Below, in pieces: positions 16,649 through 20,005 of a stretch of 20,005 bases of DNA. Numbering within the stretch: the stretch's first letter is position 1; each line of letters starts with the position of its first letter. This DNA is from a virus. The translations under genes and the position numbers were made by a program. The DNA lies in the IMG/VR virus record IMGVR_UViG_3300027906_000202, positions 1 through 20,005 of that record; one strand, 5' to 3'. The notes beneath the pieces are model-generated. The model was not told where the DNA came from. It ran no database searches and saw only the letters and a list, made by a program, of their open reading frames with translations.

Positions 16649-17650
16649 ATGCGATTAATAGAATTACAGATAGAACGTCCAAAGTCAGACAAAAACTTCC
16701 CAAGAAATATAATGCCTCAAATAAGAAAAGGCGATATACAAGATTCACCTTTTGAATACTCTAAAGAAAAAATAGATATAGAGAAACTAATGCCTGTACA
16801 AAACCAACGTGTACAAGGTATGCATGATAGAGCAAAGAAGGGTTTTGATGATGGTAGCATAAGACCTATTGTAGTTGATAAAAATAATTATATTGTAAAT
16901 GGACATCATAGATTTGATGTTGCATTACAAATGGGTTTAAAGAAAATTAAAATATTAAGAGTTGATGCTACAATAGAAGACTTAATTGACCACTTTAGTA
17001 ATACATCAAGTGATGCACCTACATTTGAAGAAATAATGAAACAAAAGTTAGCAAAAGCAATGGAAGGTGATGTTGTAGATTTCCCTGGAACGTATTATAA
17101 AAAGGAATATGTTACTATAAATGGCGTAAAGATGCTCAGAGATGTTTGGGACTATATGAGCCAAGACAGAGAACATGCCCATGGATATGATGATAATTAT
17201 GTTCCAACCCATAAAGGTCTCACTAATTTTACAGGCGATGAAGATCCAAGAATTTTAAAGAGAGCATATCAAATGGAATTGAGAAACTTTATAGATGAAC
17301 TTGAAAACAATGACTTTGATATGGACCCACAACCATTTATAGATGAACTAGACCGAATAGATGAAGATTGGGCAGAAAGATACAATCTAAATCCTAGTGT
17401 TAAAAAATATGTAGATGATAACTTATGGAAATTGTCTACTGTAGACGTAAAAGATTTAGATGACGAAGCACACGATGACCAATTTGGTAGAGTAATTGAT
17501 GTTGACCCAGAAGATGCAGATAGTGTCCATTTAGATGACCCAATAATAGTACATGCTGATGGAAAAACAGTACTAGATGGCTTTCATAGAGTTTATAAAG
17601 CAAAAGAGTTAGACGTAAAAGTATTACCAGCATATATACCTAAGCAGTAA
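16649..17650 (+). CDS. Protein with two ParB-like domains and capsid-targeting-like N-terminus
   Basis: The start is set at ATG 16649, one base after the giant gene's stop, not the in-frame ATG at 16619 inside that gene; this gives 333 residues. The first ParB/sulfiredoxin-like domain (about 42-107) has IDIEKLMP, then IRPIVVD and the nucleotide-binding NGHHR at 84-88. A second, more divergent one (about 285-330) has DPIIVHADGKTVLDGFHR (DGFHR 310-314). The acidic middle (about 190-290) may be a linker. ParB-like folds bind or hydrolyse CTP/ATP, nick DNA, or act as kinases, so the activity is open. MRLIEL resembles the shared N-terminus, though the L-I-E|L site is weaker than in the others. Confidence 0.75.
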   Translation: MRLIELQIERPKSDKNFPRNIMPQIRKGDIQDSPFEYSKEKIDIEKLMPVQNQRVQGMHDRAKKGFDDGSIRPIVVDKNNYIVNGHHRFDVALQMGLKKIKILRVDATIEDLIDHFSNTSSDAPTFEEIMKQKLAKAMEGDVVDFPGTYYKKEYVTINGVKMLRDVWDYMSQDREHAHGYDDNYVPTHKGLTNFTGDEDPRILKRAYQMELRNFIDELENNDFDMDPQPFIDELDRIDEDWAERYNLNPSVKKYVDDNLWKLSTVDVKDLDDEAHDDQFGRVIDVDPEDADSVHLDDPIIVHADGKTVLDGFHRVYKAKELDVKVLPAYIPKQ

Positions 17651-17657
17651 ATATACC

Positions 17658-17665
17658 AATAAATA
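17658..17665 (+). promoter_or_regulatory. Late promoter (AATAAATA), leaderless geometry
   Basis: An AATAAATA octamer ends 6 nt before the ATG at 17672, which predicts an mRNA with about one leader base. ATGTGT (17665-17670) and ACACAT (17683-17688) could pair in read-through RNA with the start codon in the loop; the left arm would be missing from the late transcript. No Shine-Dalgarno is visible. Confidence 0.5.
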
Positions 17666-17671
17666 TGTGTT

Positions 17672-18982
17672 ATGCAAATAGCACACATCCAAAATCCTTT
17701 TTATGAGTTTATTAAGTCTTGTAATGAGCCTTGGATAGATATTGACAATATTCCAAGAACTAGTAGAGACCATATACTTGGTACATGTACATTTTTTGAT
17801 ACATATTGGAAAGACATTAATAAGATAAGCAACTATATTCCTACATTATATATTATAAGTTTAGATGGTATAGGCTCTAAAGAGTTATATAAGATTTGGG
17901 AAAAACATCATTTAACAAATAAAACACTAATACCTGAGCATATTATAAACAATGATAAAGCAGTAATACTATTTGATAATAGTGCTGAAGGACATTGTGA
18001 TGAATATATGTTTAAGTTCGTATCTCAAGTAGTTGACATGTATAAGTTAAATCCTAACACAACATTTTATGGTAATAGTGCTATTAATATTAAAGAAATA
18101 CACGAAAAGACAGACTATAAAAATTTTAAAACAATGTATCTTGCTAATTTTCAGGAAGATACTATGGCAGAATTATATGACGAATTAAAAGATTTAGAAG
18201 TTACATATGATAATAAAACTAATTTGTTTAGTTGTTTAAATAATGCTCCAAAACCACACAGAGCATTATTGCTAGGTGCTATACCAAATACAGTAGATAG
18301 TTTAATTAGTACTCCAACTGTAGACTGGCAAGACATACATTCTAATACTATTGAATACTTGTTAGAGCAATCAGAGAGAAAACAAATATCTGCAGATGAT
18401 TTTGACGAAGGATTAAAATATTTAAACAGTTTAAAAGAATCGTATCCTAGAACAATAGATGATAGAACAGATGATGTTGTACACATGAAACAAGTTTCTG
18501 CAGACAATGACTTTATTAACAAATTATTAGATTGTGATTTTCAGTTAATTACAGAAACTTTTTGTGACCACACATTAGTAATTACAGAAAAAATCTTTAA
18601 AGCAATAATTATGAAACAACCTTTTGTAATTTTAGGACCTAACAGAATATATAAATTCTTACAACAACGTGGATATAAAACATTCGACCATTTACTTGGC
18701 TTAAACACATGGAAAGGTACAAGTAATTATGATAGTGAAACTAATGTTATTAGCAAAATAAAGTTTTTAATACAGCATTTAGAGACATTATCCATGTATA
18801 AAGACAATAATACACAATGGCAAGAGATAGAACAAAAGAATAAATTAGATGCAGAACATAATTTTGAAGTATTTAAAACTAATATGAATAAAATTATAGG
18901 CTCTGCCACTGACGGTTTAGATAGTTGGTTAGAAAATTATGAAGATTTTAATATGCTTTTTGAAATTGATATAGATAAATAG
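17672..18982 (+). CDS. Glycosyltransferase-like protein (TEK motif)
   Basis: This 436-residue protein has a C-terminal segment (about 292-343) with CDFQLITETF, then VITEKIFKAI, MKQPFVILG and LQQRGYKTF. This arrangement, with an acceptor/nucleotide-sugar site at the TEK motif followed by a conserved PF-x-x-x-G, is typical of GT-B glycosyltransferases of the fucosyltransferase/exostosin-like type found in many phages. The N-terminal half shows no clear fold. It may modify glycans or virion or host surface components. A late octamer sits 6 nt before the start and no ribosome binding site is seen. Its stop codon is embedded in the next late promoter. The family is moderately sure, the substrate unknown. 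Confidence 0.6.
   Translation: MQIAHIQNPFYEFIKSCNEPWIDIDNIPRTSRDHILGTCTFFDTYWKDINKISNYIPTLYIISLDGIGSKELYKIWEKHHLTNKTLIPEHIINNDKAVILFDNSAEGHCDEYMFKFVSQVVDMYKLNPNTTFYGNSAINIKEIHEKTDYKNFKTMYLANFQEDTMAELYDELKDLEVTYDNKTNLFSCLNNAPKPHRALLLGAIPNTVDSLISTPTVDWQDIHSNTIEYLLEQSERKQISADDFDEGLKYLNSLKESYPRTIDDRTDDVVHMKQVSADNDFINKLLDCDFQLITETFCDHTLVITEKIFKAIIMKQPFVILGPNRIYKFLQQRGYKTFDHLLGLNTWKGTSNYDSETNVISKIKFLIQHLETLSMYKDNNTQWQEIEQKNKLDAEHNFEVFKTNMNKIIGSATDGLDSWLENYEDFNMLFEIDIDK
18974..18981 (+). promoter_or_regulatory. Late promoter (GATAAATA), leaderless geometry
   Basis: GATAAATA encodes the last residues and most of the stop codon of the upstream gene and ends 5 nt before ATG 18987. T4 geometry puts the first transcribed base on that A. 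No Shine-Dalgarno is present. Confidence 0.55.
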
Positions 18983-18986
18983 TAGT

Positions 18987-19178
18987 ATGAAAATTAAAGA
19001 TATCATAATTAATGAAACAGCATCAGTAGGAGGCATGAGTGCAGGAGCAGTTGCAACAGTAGTTAAGCCTATTGCTAATGATGTCCAACGTGTTGTTCAA
19101 AAACCTAAGAAACCTAAAAAGATAGGCAAAAAGAAACCAGGACCTAAAGGTAAAAAAAGTACTTTACTAAGGAGATAG
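18987..19178 (+). CDS. Small basic protein with capsid-targeting-like N-terminus
   Basis: This 63-residue protein starts MKIKDIIINETASVGG, which fits the shared N-terminal pattern with an I-N-E|T cleavage candidate at 8-11. A Gly/Ala/Val stretch (about 14-28) could be membrane-active or a short helix. The C-terminus (about 39-63) is a lysine/proline-rich tail. Small size, positive tail and targeting sequence together suggest a packaged DNA-associated peptide similar in concept to T4 internal proteins. The start has no Shine-Dalgarno and lies 5 nt after a late octamer. The next gene begins 1 nt after the stop, behind AAGGAGA within this gene. Confidence 0.75.
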   Translation: MKIKDIIINETASVGGMSAGAVATVVKPIANDVQRVVQKPKKPKKIGKKKPGPKGKKSTLLRR

Positions 19179-19179
19179 C

Positions 19180-19398
19180 ATGAGAATAGTTGTTTCTAAA
19201 CATGGCCCAACGTTTTGCAGTTCTAAAGAGTTTCAGTTATTTGACAAACTTCGTCACGAAAAAGGTATATATGAATGTAACCTTTCTGAAAATGATATAC
19301 ACACATGTAATGAATTAAGACAAAGAGGTTTAGTTTTAAAAATTAATGATAATGGTCAAACAAAATACAAAGTCTACCCGCAAGAAGAGACTAACTAA
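19180..19398 (+). CDS. Small hypothetical protein
   Basis: This 72-residue protein has an alternating helix-like pattern with LRHEKGIYEC and NELRQRGLVLKI, reminiscent of a small winged-helix or KilA-like DNA-binding fold, but too short to assign. Three cysteines (about 13, 32, 43) are present without a clear zinc pattern. A strong AAGGAGA ribosome binding site precedes the ATG within the 3' end of the previous gene. The gene downstream starts 47 nt before this one's stop in another frame. Function is unknown. Confidence 0.7.
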   Translation: MRIVVSKHGPTFCSSKEFQLFDKLRHEKGIYECNLSENDIHTCNELRQRGLVLKINDNGQTKYKVYPQEETN

Positions 19399-19840
19399 AA
19401 AGCAGAAAGAAGCAATCGCTTCAAAATTAGAAAATACTGTAAAAGGTGTTAGCAAAAGAGGTTTATTTTTTAAATCAAAAGATAAATTTGGCGAATGGAC
19501 TATTGTAGATGGTAAAACAAAACAAGAAGTTTTTAAGAATATTATATTAGTAGAGTCTGCTAATATGATGCTTAAAACACTTAACAAAGCAAATCCTAAG
19601 CAATTACAAAAAATAATACCAAGTTTTCACGAAACACTATATGCATATCAACAACCAATATGGAAACATATGAATGATATATTCTTTTATAAGCACACAA
19701 TGAAAACCACTAAAGATACTACTTTATTCCATGCCACAGAGGCAAGAGTAGATATGTCATTAATGAAATTACGTCATAGTAGAGAAGAATTACACAGTAA
19801 ATTAGACATAAATTCACTCCACGGCATACACCTAGCCTAA
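19352..19840 (+). CDS. Hypothetical basic helical protein, overlaps previous gene
   Basis: This 162-residue protein begins with a basic Lys/Thr/Arg-rich stretch (about 5-25) and then a mostly helical, mixed-charge body without a recognised motif. ATG 19352 is chosen; ATG 19346 two codons upstream is equally possible and neither has a clear ribosome binding site. No in-frame ATG occurs between the end of the previous gene and residue 70, so a real 47-nt overlap between the two genes is likely rather than a mis-start. The gene is followed by the inverted-repeat/late-promoter region. Function is unknown. Confidence 0.65.
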   Translation: MVKQNTKSTRKKRLTKKQKEAIASKLENTVKGVSKRGLFFKSKDKFGEWTIVDGKTKQEVFKNIILVESANMMLKTLNKANPKQLQKIIPSFHETLYAYQQPIWKHMNDIFFYKHTMKTTKDTTLFHATEARVDMSLMKLRHSREELHSKLDINSLHGIHLA

Positions 19841-19857
19841 ACCCGTCCAAATAAAAA

Positions 19858-19872
19858 CGCAAAATTTTTGCG
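19858..19872. repeat. Short palindrome CGCAAAA-T-TTTTGCG
   Basis: A perfect inverted repeat with 7-nt arms around one base lies between the gene at 19352 and the last late promoter. A hairpin of about five pairs could form in RNA, but no U tract follows, so it is not called a terminator. Its right end overlaps the next inverted repeat by CG. Confidence 0.5.
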
Positions 19873-19909
19873 ATAATTGATAAATACAATTAACAAATTA
19901 TCATTATCG
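19871..19909 (+). promoter_or_regulatory. Inverted repeat enclosing a late promoter and abutting the ribosome binding site
   Basis: CGATAATTGATAA (19871-19883) pairs with TTATCATTATCG (19898-19909): 12 pairs with one bulged T and a 14-nt loop. The late octamer (19879-19886) lies in the left arm and loop, and the GGGA at 19909-19912 begins at the end of the right arm. Late RNA starting at about 19892 would lack the left arm. Confidence 0.65.
19879..19886 (+). promoter_or_regulatory. Late promoter (GATAAATA)
   Basis: An exact GATAAATA sits 33 nt before ATG 19920. The predicted start is about 19892, giving a 28-nt leader with a weak GGGA ribosome binding site. The intergenic stretch 19841-19919 holds only this promoter and the two inverted repeats. 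Confidence 0.8.
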
Positions 19910-19919
19910 GGAAAATAAA

Positions 19920-20005
19920 ATGAAAATTAACAATTTTAACAAAACAGGTTTAGATAAGGTAAACGAATTAAATTCTTACCTTAAAGAAAACCATGGAGTT
20001 AAAGT
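19920..20005 (+). CDS. 5' end of a late gene (partial)
   Basis: An open frame begins at ATG 19920 behind GGGA and a late promoter and runs off the window after 28 codons. It starts MKINNFNKTGLDKVNELNSY, only partly like the shared capsid-targeting pattern: MKI is present but the acidic residue at position 5 is missing. The peptide looks helical and charged. The product cannot be identified from this fragment. Confidence 0.7.
   Translation, partial: MKINNFNKTGLDKVNELNSYLKENHGVK

Noticed and set aside
19858-19872. Terminator at the CGCAAAA/TTTTGCG palindrome
   Set aside because: The arms are short and AT-rich and no U tract follows, so termination is not supported.
1-20005. tRNA genes, CRISPR arrays, insertion sequences and attachment sites
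   Set aside because: No cloverleaf-like stretch, regularly spaced repeats, transposase or integrase motifs, or duplicated att-type core were seen in reading both strands.

Overview
The window looks like part of the genome of a marine T4-like myovirus (Caudoviricetes). It is AT-rich (about one-third G+C by eye), every supported gene is on the + strand, spacing is tight (1-4 nt overlaps are common), and there is a T4-type primase/helicase pair. Eight copies of an NATAAATA octamer, the T4 late-promoter core, stand in front of genes. Overall style resembles T4-like phages of open-ocean bacteria (SAR11 or picocyanobacteria), but no host marker is present, so the host is left open.

Layout. (1) 1-3220, replication: tail of an unidentified gene, a sigma70-type promoter, a gp61-like primase, an SGNH-hydrolase-like gene, and a gp41/DnaB-like helicase, the last three overlapping as one operon. 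(2) 3223-7656, a late block: a small conserved-looking protein, a basic low-complexity protein, a ligase-like nucleotidyltransferase (KWDG motif), a 356-aa unknown with a glycine-zipper tail, and a basic 181-aa protein. (3) 7694-8562, two small-protein cassettes, each with its own late promoter and a hairpin terminator, then a third late cassette (8589) running into a small membrane protein, a very basic protein and a 2,352-aa giant protein (9589-16647) with an amidoligase-like domain. (4) 16649-17650, a protein with two ParB-like domains; 17672-18982, a glycosyltransferase-like protein. (5) 18987-19840, three small genes, then a new late unit starting at 19920 and cut by the window edge.

The strongest candidate for an undescribed system is that seven genes begin with the same N-terminal pattern, M-[KR]-hydrophobic-x-[DE]-hydrophobic, followed within about 25 residues by a T4 gp21-type [LIV]-x-E cleavage site. 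This resembles the capsid-targeting sequence of T4 internal proteins (IPI-IPIII, Alt). If that holds, the phage packages and injects an arsenal: a ligase-like enzyme, a giant amidoligase protein, a double-ParB protein and several basic proteins.

Two further patterns stand out. Three late octamers lie 5-6 nt before an ATG, which predicts leaderless late mRNAs, and other late promoters are embedded in hairpins or sit behind terminators that would silence read-through RNA. In addition, the pentamer GCWGC (GCAGC/GCTGC) appears to be absent from all 20 kb, and Ala-Ala codon pairs are recoded with GCG or GCC to avoid it.
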